64,000 bases of DNA from Burkholderiales bacterium (GTDB taxonomy: Bacteria; Pseudomonadota; Gammaproteobacteria; Burkholderiales; Burkholderiaceae_D): NCBI GenBank assembly GCA_016200895.1, contig JACQDX010000114.1:1-64000 (forward strand). The letters run 5' to 3'. The position numbers were made by a program, and so were the translations under genes. Position 1 is the first letter of the stretch, and each line of letters begins with the position of its first letter. Below the pieces are notes generated by a model. It made no database searches. It worked only from the letters and a program-made list of their open reading frames with translations, and had not been told where the DNA came from. This document shows positions 6,940 through 15,560 of this stretch, piece after piece.

Positions 6940-8862
6940 ATGACCGACGTCAGCATGTCACAGTCAGTATCCATTTTGAACCATGGATTACTGCGCCATA
7001 TCATCGACCATAGTCGCGAAGCGATTCTGGTGGTGGATATGCAACATATGCTACTGGTCGATGTAAACCAGCTGGCTTGCATGATGCTGGCTTACGCCAG
7101 AGACGAACTGCTGGGCCTGCCTCTGGCAAATATAGAATGCTCATTGCAGGATGTGTTTTTTTGGGAAGCCTTGCGTGCAGATGCGCACGCGGAAGGCCGG
7201 GCTATTGCAGAAAGCGAATGGATCAACCGCCATGGTGTTTCTTTTCCGGTAGAAAAACGCGTTTCAACTTTTATTGAAAACGACAGAGAGTTTTTTATCA
7301 TCCATGCCGAAGACATCACACACAGGCGCGAACTGGTAGAGGGCCATGTGCATCTGGTGGCGCAATTGCAAAGTTCGCTGGACGCAACCGCCGAAGGTAT
7401 CTTGTCGGTAGACTTGAGCGGTAATGTCGTGAATATCAATCAGCGCTTCTCTTCCATGTGGCTATTGAAAGATGAATTGCTTGCCTCCAGGGATGAGGCG
7501 CAAATGTTTGCCCACCTCAAAGACGCACTGCAAGATGCAGATGGTTTTTTTGCCAGCCTGGAAAAAATCCGTGATGACCCGAACCTGGAGACGGAAGATC
7601 TAATGACCCTGAAAGACGGGCGTTATTTTATCTGTGTTTCCAAACCTGAATTCATGCGTGACAAGCGGGTAGGGCGGGTTTTCAGTGTGCGTGATATTAC
7701 GCAAATGAAAGAAGCCGAGTGCAGCCTGGTAGCAGCCAGGGATGCGGCAGAGCAAGCCAGCAAGGAAAAATCGCGCATGCTGGAAGCACTGCTGATCAGT
7801 GAATCACGCTTGCGCCGCCTGGTCAATTCCAGCCTCATCGGCATCATGCAAGGCAATCTCAGTGGTGCACTGACAGAGGCCAATGATGTATTGCTGCAAC
7901 TGGCGGGTGTGCAAAGGCTGGAGTTTGCTGAACTTGGCATGTGCTGGCTGGACAGGACCACAGAAGAAAGTCACGCGGCGCATCAACATGCTATGGCGGA
8001 AATACGTCTGCATGGCCAGGCCAAACCCTATGAAGGCGAGTTGATACGTAAGGATGGGGTACGGATTCCCGTCATGGTCGGTCTGGCGCAACTGGAAGGT
8101 TCGCTGGAAGAATGGGTGGGCTTTGTGCTGGACCTGACTGAACAGCGCAAGGCTGACCGCATCAAGTCTGAATTCATTTCTGTCGTCAGCCATGAGTTGC
8201 GTACACCCCTGACGTCAATACGGGGTGCACTGGGTTTGCTGGAAAGCGGTGTTGCCGGTGAATTGACAGCCAAGACCATGCAACTGATCAAGGTCGCACA
8301 CCGGAATTGCCAGCGCCTGGGTGTCTTGGTCAATGACATCCTGGATATGGAAAAACTGGCCTCAGGCAAAATGGTCATCAATATAGAGCGCTTTGACCTG
8401 GTTGCCGTGACCAGGCAGGCAATAGAAGCCAATGCAGGTTATGCGCAAGCGCTGAACGTGCGTTACCGCATTGCTGATCATCCCGAAAACGCCTGGGCCA
8501 TGGGCGACAGTGTGCGCGTCATGCAGGTATTTGCCAACTTGTTGTCAAATGCCGCCAAGTTTTCGCACGCTGGTGCTGAAGTGCAAATAAGGATTACCGA
8601 TATCTCAGGTATCTACAAGGTCGAAGTTGAAGATCATGGGCAAGGCATACCTGAGGCCTTCAGGGAGCAGATTTTCAAGAAATTTGCCCAGGCAGATGGC
8701 ACCAATACCCGGCAGCAGGGCGGCACTGGCCTGGGTTTGAATATCACCAAAACCTTTGTCGAAAAAATGGGTGGTGAAATCGGCTTTGAAACCGAAGAGG
8801 GCAAAGGCAGCATATTCTGGTTTACTCTTTTGGCCTCTGCGCACCGCCGCCACGACAGATAA
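6940..8862 (+). CDS. Multi-PAS sensor histidine kinase
   Basis: Product of 640 residues with no membrane segment. It has three PAS-like domains (roughly 15-125, 135-255 and 285-400), a short coiled linker, a HisKA domain with the phospho-acceptor in VVSHELRTPLTSIRGAL and a HATPase domain with N (NLLSNAAKF), G1 (DHGQGIP) and G2 (GGTGLGL) boxes. It is a soluble kinase that probably senses a cytoplasmic signal. No dedicated response regulator is adjacent; its partner may be the HD-GYP protein's pathway or a regulator elsewhere. A palindromic repeat element starts 3 bases after the stop. Confidence 0.88.
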   Translation: MTDVSMSQSVSILNHGLLRHIIDHSREAILVVDMQHMLLVDVNQLACMMLAYARDELLGLPLANIECSLQDVFFWEALRADAHAEGRAIAESEWINRHGVSFPVEKRVSTFIENDREFFIIHAEDITHRRELVEGHVHLVAQLQSSLDATAEGILSVDLSGNVVNINQRFSSMWLLKDELLASRDEAQMFAHLKDALQDADGFFASLEKIRDDPNLETEDLMTLKDGRYFICVSKPEFMRDKRVGRVFSVRDITQMKEAECSLVAARDAAEQASKEKSRMLEALLISESRLRRLVNSSLIGIMQGNLSGALTEANDVLLQLAGVQRLEFAELGMCWLDRTTEESHAAHQHAMAEIRLHGQAKPYEGELIRKDGVRIPVMVGLAQLEGSLEEWVGFVLDLTEQRKADRIKSEFISVVSHELRTPLTSIRGALGLLESGVAGELTAKTMQLIKVAHRNCQRLGVLVNDILDMEKLASGKMVINIERFDLVAVTRQAIEANAGYAQALNVRYRIADHPENAWAMGDSVRVMQVFANLLSNAAKFSHAGAEVQIRITDISGIYKVEVEDHGQGIPEAFREQIFKKFAQADGTNTRQQGGTGLGLNITKTFVEKMGGEIGFETEEGKGSIFWFTLLASAHRRHDR

Positions 8863-8865
8863 AAC

Positions 8866-8965
8866 GGACTTACGCAAAACCGCCCCAGCTGCGTTGCAGC
8901 TCCTAGCCGTACTAAAGTACTGTCTTCGTCGCTGACGCCTTGCTGGGACAATTTTGCGTAAGTCC
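8866..8965. repeat. Palindrome-ended element A (GGACTTACGCAAAA arms)
   Basis: A 100-bp unit begins 3 bases after the kinase stop codon. The outer arms GGACTTACGCAAAA (8866-8879) and TTTTGCGTAAGTCC (8952-8965) are perfect complements, and pairing continues into CCCAGC/GCTGGG. Inside are AGCTGCGTTGCAGCT and the core GTACTAAAGTAC (8909-8920). The same arms and core recur, in opposite orientation, at 36596-36788. Confidence 0.85.
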
Positions 8966-9063
8966 TAATAGGCTTGAAATTCTGACCCCACCCCTCAAAT
9001 TCTTGCAACATACTCACTAGTCAGGTTACTGAGATTGGGGACAAGGTTTTAGCTAATTGAATG

Positions 9064-9078
9064 GTAGTTAAAATCTAT
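9064..9078 (+). promoter_or_regulatory. Possible OxyR-type half operator upstream of ahpC
   Basis: GTAGTTAAAATCTAT fits the OxyR element ATAGNTNNNANCTAT at 8 of the 9 fixed positions. A second, poorer copy begins at 9082, but the spacing is 18 rather than the expected 22. It lies about 85 bases before the ahpC start, a reasonable place for peroxide control. No oxyR gene is in the window. Confidence 0.35.
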
Positions 9079-9160
9079 TGGATATTTAAAATTCATAGTG
9101 ATATGCTTCTTGTCGTTGTGGACATATTGTTCACCTTGTTATGTCAATCAGGAGAATTTA

Positions 9161-9709
9161 ATGAAAACTGTAGGTCAAAAACTCGACGCATTCAAAGTTC
9201 CAGCAGCCAAGCCAGGCTTCAATCATCACGAAGAAAATGGCGTGTCCGCATTCGAAGACATCACTGAAGCTTCTTTCCCTGGCAAATGGAAAATCATTTA
9301 TTTCTACCCAAAAGATTTCACATTTGTATGCCCAACTGAAATCGTTGAATTTGCCAAACTGGCCAATGACTTTGCTGATCGCGATGCTGTTCTGCTGGGT
9401 GGTTCTACAGATAACGAATTCTGCAAACTGGCATGGCGCCGTGAGCACAAAGACCTGGACAAACTGAACCACTACGCGTTCGGCGATGCAACAGGCTCTT
9501 TGGTAGACATGCTGGGTGTACGTGATGTCAACGCCGGTGTTGCACTGCGCGCGACTTTCATCGTTGATCCTGACAATGTCATCCAGCACGTTTCTGTCAA
9601 CAACCTGAATGTTGGCCGTAACCCTACAGAAATCCTGCGTATTCTGGATGGTCTGCAAACAGATGAACTGTGCCCATGCAACCGTACAGTAGGCGGCGCA
9701 ACTCTGTAA
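9161..9709 (+). CDS. ahpC: Alkyl hydroperoxide reductase C, typical 2-Cys peroxiredoxin
   Basis: Product of 182 residues. Peroxidatic Cys57 lies in DFTFVCPTE, and the C-terminal CPC (Cys171, Cys173) provides the resolving cysteine. It reduces hydrogen peroxide, organic peroxides and possibly peroxynitrite in the cytoplasm. ATG at 9161 has AGGAG 7 bases upstream. The next gene encodes AhpD and no ahpF is nearby, so reduction by AhpD, as in Mycobacterium, is the likely route. A short hairpin separates the two genes, which may set their ratio. Confidence 0.94.
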   Translation: MKTVGQKLDAFKVPAAKPGFNHHEENGVSAFEDITEASFPGKWKIIYFYPKDFTFVCPTEIVEFAKLANDFADRDAVLLGGSTDNEFCKLAWRREHKDLDKLNHYAFGDATGSLVDMLGVRDVNAGVALRATFIVDPDNVIQHVSVNNLNVGRNPTEILRILDGLQTDELCPCNRTVGGATL

Positions 9710-9740
9710 TTCAGAGAGCGCATGCTGTAGATGTAAAATA

Positions 9741-9760
9741 AACCCGCTCCGGCGGGTTTT
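9741..9760 (+). terminator. Intergenic hairpin between ahpC and ahpD
   Basis: AACCCGC-TCCG-GCGGGTT followed by TTAAAA forms a 7-bp stem with a short U tract. As it lies between two co-oriented, functionally linked genes it may act as a partial terminator that keeps ahpC expression above ahpD. Confidence 0.6.
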
Positions 9761-9787
9761 AAAACCACTTTTTGATAGGTAAATACT

Positions 9788-10312
9788 ATGGAATTCTTGA
9801 ATTTAATTAAAAGTCGTATCCCTGATTACGCCAAGGATATCCGTCTTAACATCGATGGCACGATCGCCCGCTCCAGCCTGGAAGGCAATGATGCAGTAGG
9901 CGTGGCGCTGGCAGCAGCCTTCGCAGCGAAAAGCACAGTGATTATTGAAGCCATCAAATCCAGTGGCGCGATCACGCCTGAAGAAATCAATGCAGCGCTG
10001 ACAGCAGCGGCTTTGATGGGCATGAATAATGTCTGGTACCCGTATGTGGAAATGGCAGACGATGCGGACCTGAAAACCCAGGCTGCCCAATTACGCATGA
10101 ATGCGTATGCCACCAATGGTGGTGTTGATAAACGTCGCTTCGAGATGTATGCCTTGTCGGCTTCCATCATTGGCAAGTGCCATTTCTGTGTTAAATCGCA
10201 TTTTGAGTTGTTGAAGAAGGAAGGCATGTCAGCGACGCAGTTGCGGGATGTCGGGCGCATTGCGGCGGTTGTGAATGCGGCTGCGCAGGTTATTTCTGCT
10301 GAGACTGTGTAA
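9788..10312 (+). CDS. ahpD: Alkyl hydroperoxidase AhpD (carboxymuconolactone decarboxylase fold)
   Basis: Product of 174 residues, the normal length. The AhpD active-site pattern E-x11-C-x2-C-x3-H is present: Glu119 with Cys131, Cys134 and His138 in GKCHFCVKSH. AhpD passes electrons from a lipoamide-type donor to AhpC and has weak peroxidase activity itself. Placement 78 bases behind ahpC supports this role. The start ATG at 9788 follows GATAGGTAAATACT. Confidence 0.93.
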   Translation: MEFLNLIKSRIPDYAKDIRLNIDGTIARSSLEGNDAVGVALAAAFAAKSTVIIEAIKSSGAITPEEINAALTAAALMGMNNVWYPYVEMADDADLKTQAAQLRMNAYATNGGVDKRRFEMYALSASIIGKCHFCVKSHFELLKKEGMSATQLRDVGRIAAVVNAAAQVISAETV

Positions 10313-10836
10313 GCTTTCAAGTAGCGTGCAAGTGACGGCTGTCGTTTTTTGGCTCCTTCTCCTTCAAGGAGATTCGTGGGAATTCGCAAAGCGCAGCTTT
10401 GTGCCACGAATCTCTAAGCCGCTTGCAAGCGGCGCGGTGGGGCTGGTTGGGATGAGAATGGGGGGCAGTCGATAAACCCTATTCAAATTATCGTCGCTCC
10501 TGCGCAGGCAGGAGGCTACCGGGCTGGCGCTCCAGCGGCGTTCGTTGCGTAGCCGTACTTTGATTAAAGCGATTGCCCTTCGTAGAACCAAGCCGGGTCT
10601 CGGCCCGGCGGCCGAAATACTTTCTTTGCGTCGCCAAAGAACGTATTCAAAGAAAGGCGACCCAGGCATAGCCGCCCCTACGGGGTGCCCATTTGTGCAA
10701 GACAAAAAATGGGAAGATCCGAAACTCGCTTCGCTCAAACAGCGGCTCCTCTTAATCCATTTTCTGTCCCGCACAAATGGCGGCTACACATGGGAACGGC
10801 AAAAGTCAAAAGCAACATCAACCCCAAAGTCAAACC
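10313..10836. repeat. Palindrome-rich, probably non-coding mosaic
   Basis: About 520 bp with no credible gene. It contains the arms GGAGATTCGTGG and CCACGAATCTCT (10368-10379, 10404-10415), the perfect 16-bp palindrome GCCGCTTGCAAGCGGC (10418-10433) and several smaller GC-rich inverted repeats near 10500-10540 and 10590-10610. The segment around 10620-10660 (a CTTTCTTTGC...CAAAGAAAG inverted motif followed by GGCGACC) resembles a dispersed repeat common in proteobacterial genomes. The open frames here are low-complexity and lack plausible starts. Confidence 0.6.
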
Positions 10837-10887
<51 letters not shown>

Positions 10888-10922
10888 TCCAGTTCTACCT
10901 CACCTCAAATTACAACAATCCC

Positions 10923-11267
10923 CTACCGCGACTTCCTCTTAAAAATCCCCAACACCACAATCACCAATAACAAAGGCAATAAAAACGGCGAAAAGATCAT
11001 CAAAAACAAGCCGCCTATCAGCACCGCAAAACCCACCAGCAAGAACGACACACCGGCAATCACCAGTCCCGCCATGATCATGGCAAAGACGATGGCGACG
11101 AGGGCAACAGCGATGCCGCCTATGGAAAAGCCATTGTCAGAAAAAATATCAAAGTCGTCCGGATTCCAGTCCAGGTTTAAATCGATAGGGCTGTCCATGA
11201 CATACCAGATGACCAGCAAGAGTATGCAAAACGCGGTGAAACGGGCGGATGATTTTTGGTCTGACAT
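10923..11267 (-). CDS. Small integral membrane protein of unknown function
   Basis: Product of 114 residues. An N-terminal hydrophobic helix (FTAFCILLLVIWYVM) is followed by an acidic stretch (DLNLDWNPDDFDIFSD) and two or three long hydrophobic segments rich in Val, Ile, Leu, Phe and Gly, ending in FKRKSR. The topology suggests an inner-membrane protein with a short periplasmic or cytoplasmic acidic loop. No family is recognised. It may be co-transcribed with the upstream SPFH gene, whose stop lies about 65 bases before its start. That gap contains the VGK-stop repeats. Confidence 0.65.
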   Translation of the reverse strand: MSDQKSSARFTAFCILLLVIWYVMDSPIDLNLDWNPDDFDIFSDNGFSIGGIAVALVAIVFAMIMAGLVIAGVSFLLVGFAVLIGGLFLMIFSPFLLPLLLVIVVLGIFKRKSR

Positions 11268-11295
11268 GGCTGGCTTATTCCTCGCTTATTGCTGA

Positions 11296-11343
11296 TTATT
11301 TACCGACTTATTTACCAACTTATTTACCAACTTATTTACCAAC
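11296..11343 (-). repeat. Four 12-bp tandem repeats overlapping the SPFH gene end
   Basis: Four copies of TTATTTACCAAC (the copy at 11296-11307 has one G substitution). On the minus strand each unit reads GTT GGT AAA TAA, i.e. Val-Gly-Lys-stop in the frame of the SPFH gene, so its last four codons, stop included, are present four times in tandem. Confidence 0.95.
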
Positions 11344-12174
11344 ATTAATGAAAGGAATCGCGCCGCCAGTGGTAGTGGGCAAACGGCCATCCCATTTTTC
11401 TATGGCCTTGGCCTGGTTTTCTGTTTCACGCAGACGCAGCAGTTCTGGTGTGACTTGCTGCCTTTGTAAGGCCAGGGCTTCCGCCTCAGCACGGGCGCGG
11501 GATACTTTTTGTTTGGCTTCGACTTCTATCCTTTGCAGATCACGCTCAGCTTTCATCTTTAATTGATCAGCGGTGGTCTTGGCTTCAATCGCTTCATTGA
11601 AGGTACGGCTGAAGTTGAAATTGACGATGGAGAATTCATCGACCACCAGGCCGTGTCTTGCCATGCGTTCTTTCAAGGCCAGGATGATTTCATCGCGCAC
11701 TTGCGAGCGGCGTGAGATCAATTCTTCAGCGGTGAAGCGGGCCGTCACAGCCTTGACGGCCTCTTGTACGCTAGGGATGATGATGCGCTCGCCAGGTTCG
11801 TTGCCAAGGTCACGGAAGACCGAGACCACAGCATCTGGCCTGACGTGATAGTTGATGGCGATCTTGGTGTGCACGGTCTGTAAATCCTTGGAAGCGGCAT
11901 CGCCATCACCTTCACCTTTTTGTATGGCGACGGAGACTTTTTGCAATTTCTGGGCGATAGGCCAGACCCAGTGTATGCCCTCACTGTAAACCTCATCTGA
12001 GGGTTTGCCAAATGTCGTCAATACGCCACGATGACCAGCGGGGATAGTAGCGAAAGGGCTGAGGATGAACAGGATCAGCAAGACGATCAGGCCGACCGCA
12101 AACTTGGGGAGAAAATTACGCATGATTTTTAAACTCAGGGATGAAAACACCCGCAGTATAGGTGTTTTTAACAT
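11332..12174 (-). CDS. SPFH/prohibitin-family membrane protein
   Basis: Up to 280 residues. One N-terminal membrane anchor (FAVGLIVLLILFILSPFA) is followed by an SPFH domain (AGHRGVLTTFGKPSDEVYSEGIHWVWP) and a charged coiled-coil-rich region (about 190-260). This is the layout of bacterial prohibitin-like scaffold proteins, which oligomerise on the membrane and may hold FtsH-type proteases. The frame opens at 12174. An internal ATG at 12123 (MRNFLPKF) gives the usual short N-terminus and may be the true start, but neither has a strong ribosome-binding site. The 3' end carries the VGK-stop repeat array. Confidence 0.85.
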   Translation of the reverse strand: MLKTPILRVFSSLSLKIMRNFLPKFAVGLIVLLILFILSPFATIPAGHRGVLTTFGKPSDEVYSEGIHWVWPIAQKLQKVSVAIQKGEGDGDAASKDLQTVHTKIAINYHVRPDAVVSVFRDLGNEPGERIIIPSVQEAVKAVTARFTAEELISRRSQVRDEIILALKERMARHGLVVDEFSIVNFNFSRTFNEAIEAKTTADQLKMKAERDLQRIEVEAKQKVSRARAEAEALALQRQQVTPELLRLRETENQAKAIEKWDGRLPTTTGGAIPFINVGK

Positions 12175-12218
12175 AAGTATTCCCGGTAATCGGCGGTCAA
12201 AACTACCGCTTGTCTTGT

Positions 12219-13196
12219 TTACCCTGATTTTGCGTAAATTGCTGCAAATGCTTCTTCGCCTGTGCGTTGGTAAGCGCGGTACATGCCTTCGGTATTGAAA
12301 GGCAGGACGATATTGCCCAGCCTGTCTATGCCTATGATGCCACCCTGGCCTTCATACAAGGGCAGTTTATTCATGACGACATTGTTGGCAGCCTGTTCCA
12401 GGCTCAGTCCCAGGTACTGCATCTGCGCAGCAATATCATGCAGTGCCAGACTGCGCATGAAGGCTTCACCCGTACCTGTTGCAGACAGGGCAGCAGTCTG
12501 ATTATCGGCATAACAGCCAGCACCCAGCATGGGCGTGTCACCTACACGGCCAGGTAGTTTGTTGGTCATGCCACCGGTGGAAGTGGCAGCAGCCAGGTTG
12601 CCGTGCACATCCAGCGCGACGGCACCTACCGTACCAAATTTTTTATCGGGATCAAGTGGTGCTGGTTCTGTAGTAGTCAGTAAACTTGCTGCATCGTGAT
12701 CCAGCAGCACGCCAGATTCTTGGCTTGCACGTTGCAATTGCGCGTGGCGTTCTTCGGTATAAAAGTAAGATTGGTCTTCGAATTGCAGGCCATGTTTGCG
12801 CAGGAATTCTTCTGCGCCTTTGCCCACCATCAAGACATGCGGGCTGTGCTCCATGACTGCTCTTGCCGCCTGTACGGGATTGCGCACATGCTGTATGCAA
12901 GCCACGGCACCTGCACGGCGGGTTTTGCCATCCATGATGGCAGCGTCCATTTCCATGGTGCCAGCGTTGGTGAATACCGCACCTTTGCCAGCATTGAATA
13001 AGGGACAGTCTTCCAACAGGCTGACAGCCAGGCTTACGGCATCTAAAGCGCTGCCACCTTGTGCCAATAGATCATTGCCCGCAGTGACGATGGCCTGCAA
13101 GGCATGTAGATATCGGCCTTCCTGTTCCGCAGTCAGGTTGCTGCGCAAGATCGTGCCGGCACCACCGTGGATGGCGATAGCGGCACGGGCACTCAT
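12219..13196 (-). CDS. iaaA: Isoaspartyl peptidase / plant-type L-asparaginase
   Basis: Product of 325 residues, an Ntn-hydrolase precursor that cleaves itself before Thr189 in KKFGTVGAVA; that threonine becomes the nucleophile. The N-terminal IAIHGGAGT and the glycine-rich TSTGGMTNKLPGRVGDTP and GTGEAFMR segments are typical. It hydrolyses isoaspartyl dipeptides from damaged proteins or peptidoglycan-linked peptides, and to some extent asparagine. It starts 1 base after the RpiR-type regulator stop, so the two share an operon. Confidence 0.93.
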   Translation of the reverse strand: MSARAAIAIHGGAGTILRSNLTAEQEGRYLHALQAIVTAGNDLLAQGGSALDAVSLAVSLLEDCPLFNAGKGAVFTNAGTMEMDAAIMDGKTRRAGAVACIQHVRNPVQAARAVMEHSPHVLMVGKGAEEFLRKHGLQFEDQSYFYTEERHAQLQRASQESGVLLDHDAASLLTTTEPAPLDPDKKFGTVGAVALDVHGNLAAATSTGGMTNKLPGRVGDTPMLGAGCYADNQTAALSATGTGEAFMRSLALHDIAAQMQYLGLSLEQAANNVVMNKLPLYEGQGGIIGIDRLGNIVLPFNTEGMYRAYQRTGEEAFAAIYAKSG

Positions 13197-13197
13197 C

Positions 13198-14145
13198 TTA
13201 GGCTGGCCTGTCCATGTCTATGATCTTGCTGGCCGCCGCTGCCTGCGATTTGCGGGTAGTGGCATTCGGTTCCTGATACAACCATGGCAGCATGAACTTG
13301 GTCATTTCAGATGCGGCATGTACGGGGGCTTTGGCCTGATGGGCAACGGCACTGCAAATCGCTTCTATCAGACACAGAGCAGCACCTTCAGAGTTTGGTG
13401 AGAAATTGCGACGGGTTTGCGCATACAGGGTGATGTTCGCCAGCGAAGCCAATGGCGAACTTGGTGCATCCGTCAGCGCCAGGATGGGCACGCTCTTGTC
13501 GCGCAACTGCTGCAAGATAGTGACCACATCTTCTGCATAGCGCGGAAAAGATATGCCGATGACCAGATCACGTTCTGTGTATTTAAACAACTGGCGGGCA
13601 ACATTCGATGGCCCGCCTGAGCCCAGTGTAGATTGCACGGTATTGCAAAATGGGTCCAGGCTATGCGCCATCAGGCCAGCCAGAAAGGCGCTGGCACCGT
13701 AGCCGACGATGTAAATTCTTTCCGCATTCAAGATTTGACGTACTGCCTGATTACACAAATCAGGGGCCAGGCCGCGGCGGGTGGCTTCCAGATTAGCCAT
13801 GTCTTCATTGAGAGAACTGGAAATGATTTCGGTGCTGGTGGCAGGGCGTTGGATTTCGCTACGCAGATTATCGATAGGAGCCAGCATGGCTTCAAAGCCA
13901 TACACCAGTTCAGCACGGAATTGCGGGTAACCTTCAAAGCCCAGTGCCCTGGCAAAGCGATTTGCCGTGGCGACCGAAATGCCGACGGCATTTGCCAGCT
14001 CATCAATAGACATGGTGGCTGATCGAAATACATTCGACAGCACATAATCGGCTGCTTTTCTGTGTGCTTTTGACAAGTTCATATAGACCTTGCCTATGCG
14101 CGCATTAACAGTACCACCCAGGGATTGCGTATCAGGACGATTCAT
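13198..14145 (-). CDS. MurR/RpiR-type transcriptional regulator with SIS domain
   Basis: Product of 315 residues. An N-terminal helix-turn-helix of the RpiR class (SIDELANAVGISVATANRFARALGFEGYPQFR) is followed by a sugar-isomerase (SIS) ligand domain (YIVGYGASAFLAGLMAHSLDPF, and ISFPRYAEDVVTI). SIS regulators usually bind phosphosugars. Coupling to an isoaspartyl peptidase suggests control by a cell-wall or amino-sugar metabolite, but the ligand cannot be read from the sequence. First gene of the pair; the 317-bp gene-free stretch upstream is AT-rich and would hold its promoter. Confidence 0.88.
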   Translation of the reverse strand: MNRPDTQSLGGTVNARIGKVYMNLSKAHRKAADYVLSNVFRSATMSIDELANAVGISVATANRFARALGFEGYPQFRAELVYGFEAMLAPIDNLRSEIQRPATSTEIISSSLNEDMANLEATRRGLAPDLCNQAVRQILNAERIYIVGYGASAFLAGLMAHSLDPFCNTVQSTLGSGGPSNVARQLFKYTERDLVIGISFPRYAEDVVTILQQLRDKSVPILALTDAPSSPLASLANITLYAQTRRNFSPNSEGAALCLIEAICSAVAHQAKAPVHAASEMTKFMLPWLYQEPNATTRKSQAAAASKIIDMDRPA

Positions 14146-14462
14146 ATCGGCTGGCTTTTCCGGTGAAATAGAAATGTAAATATAATTTCATCGATTTAAA
14201 TTGTAAAGAAATGAATCGTGTCAAATCGATGAATGTCTCTCTCCGTACATATTTTGGATAATTTGGTCTATTTAGGAGATTTGTCAGGATAAACAAAATA
14301 CATCAAATATTGTTCTGAATTTACCTGAATTTACGCAAGCTAATGGTGGTGTAATTGAAAAGATTGTCGGCATTTATTAAAGTAAATTGAAACATATTCA
14401 GTTATTTACCAAGCGGTAAAAAAATGCCCACAGACATGTGGGCATTCCATTTTTTGCGACAA
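14146..14462. other. AT-rich gene-free stretch between the RpiR-type regulator and mnmA
   Basis: About 317 bp. Apart from the mnmA terminator at 14423-14446 it holds AT-rich sequence with near-palindromic words around 14195-14235 (ATCGATTTAAAT and AAATCGATGAAT), which could be the autoregulatory operator of the RpiR-type gene. No open frame is convincing. Confidence 0.5.
14423..14446 (-). terminator. Rho-independent terminator of nudJ-mnmA
   Basis: AATGCCCACA-GACA-TGTGGGCATT, a perfect 10-bp stem, is followed on the minus strand by seven Ts (14418-14424). It lies about 17 bases past the mnmA stop. Confidence 0.9.
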
Positions 14463-15560
14463 TCAGCGGCTGGCAAGATCAATAATCCCACCACCCAGGC
14501 AAACATCGCCGTCATACAAAACCGCAGACTGCCCAGGCGTGACTGCCCACTGCGCTTGCTGGAAGTCCAGTTGAAAGCGCTCGGTGTCACCACTGAAATG
14601 GCAGGCGACGTCAGGCTGGCGGTAACGGGTCTTGGCGGACAAGTCGCCAGCTTGCGGCGCTTCGCCCACCACCCAGCTAACTTGTCCCGCTTCCAGACCA
14701 GCAGATAATAACCAAGGATGGTCATGGCCTTGCACTGCATACAGGGTGTTGGCTTCTACATCTTTTTTCGCCACATACCAGGCGTCGCTGCTGCCATCAG
14801 CATTCTGGTGCGACTTGATACCGCCTATGCCTATACCTTTTCTTTGCCCCAGGGTGTAAAAACTCAGACCCACATGCTGGCCTATGATTTCACCTTCAGG
14901 CGTTTGTATGTTGCCAGGTTTGTACGACAGGTAACGGTTCAAAAATTCGCGGAAAGGGCGCTCGCCGATAAAGCAGATGCCAGTTGAGTCTTTTTTCTTT
15001 GCATTCGGCAATTGCAATTGCTCGGCTATCTTGCGCACTTCAGTCTTCTGGATTTCACCAAGCGGGAACAGGGTATTTGCCAGTTGCTTCTGGTTCAGCC
15101 TGTGCAGGAAGTAGCTCTGGTCCTTGCTGGCGTCCATGGCTTTCAATAACTGAAACTGGCCATTCATTTCACGCACGCGGGCATAGTGGCCGGTGGCGAT
15201 GTAATCGGCACCCAGCTTCATGGCATGGTCAAGGAAGGCCTTGAATTTGATTTCGGCATTGCACAACACATCCGGGTTGGGCGTGCGGCCAGCCTGGTAT
15301 TCACGCAGGAATTCTGCAAAGACGCGGTCCTTGTACTCGCTGGCAAAATTCACGGCTTCGATATCGACACCCACCACATCAGCAACGCTGACAGCATCTA
15401 TCCAGTCTTCACGGGTAGAGCAGTATTCTGAATCGTCGTCATCTTCCCAGTTTTTCATGAACAGACCGATGACTTCATAGCCCTGTTCTTTCAGCAGCCA
15501 TGCCGAGACGGAAGAATCAACGCCGCCTGACATGCCTATCACTACTTTTTTCTTGCTCAT
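14463..15560 (-). CDS. mnmA: tRNA-specific 2-thiouridylase MnmA
   Basis: About 365 residues. The N-terminal PP-loop [12 protein letters not shown] binds ATP. Catalytic cysteines lie in [11 protein letters not shown] and [11 protein letters not shown]. The enzyme puts sulfur on the wobble uridine of Lys, Glu and Gln tRNAs. The ATG at 15560 (MSKKKVVIG) is the family start; the longer frame to 15650 runs back into nudJ. Its start overlaps the nudJ stop in an ATGA, so the pair is translationally coupled, as in E. coli where nudJ adjoins mnmA. Confidence 0.95.
   Translation of the reverse strand: MSKKKVVIGMSGGVDSSVSAWLLKEQGYEVIGLFMKNWEDDDDSEYCSTREDWIDAVSVADVVGVDIEAVNFASEYKDRVFAEFLREYQAGRTPNPDVLCNAEIKFKAFLDHAMKLGADYIATGHYARVREMNGQFQLLKAMDASKDQSYFLHRLNQKQLANTLFPLGEIQKTEVRKIAEQLQLPNAKKKDSTGICFIGERPFREFLNRYLSYKPGNIQTPEGEIIGQHVGLSFYTLGQRKGIGIGGIKSHQNADGSSDAWYVAKKDVEANTLYAVQGHDHPWLLSAGLEAGQVSWVVGEAPQAGDLSAKTRYRQPDVACHFSGDTERFQLDFQQAQWAVTPGQSAVLYDGDVCLGGGIIDLASR

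Noticed and set aside
8866-8965. Insertion sequence
   Set aside because: The unit is only 100 bp, codes for nothing and shows no obvious target duplication, so it is listed as a palindromic repeat rather than an IS.
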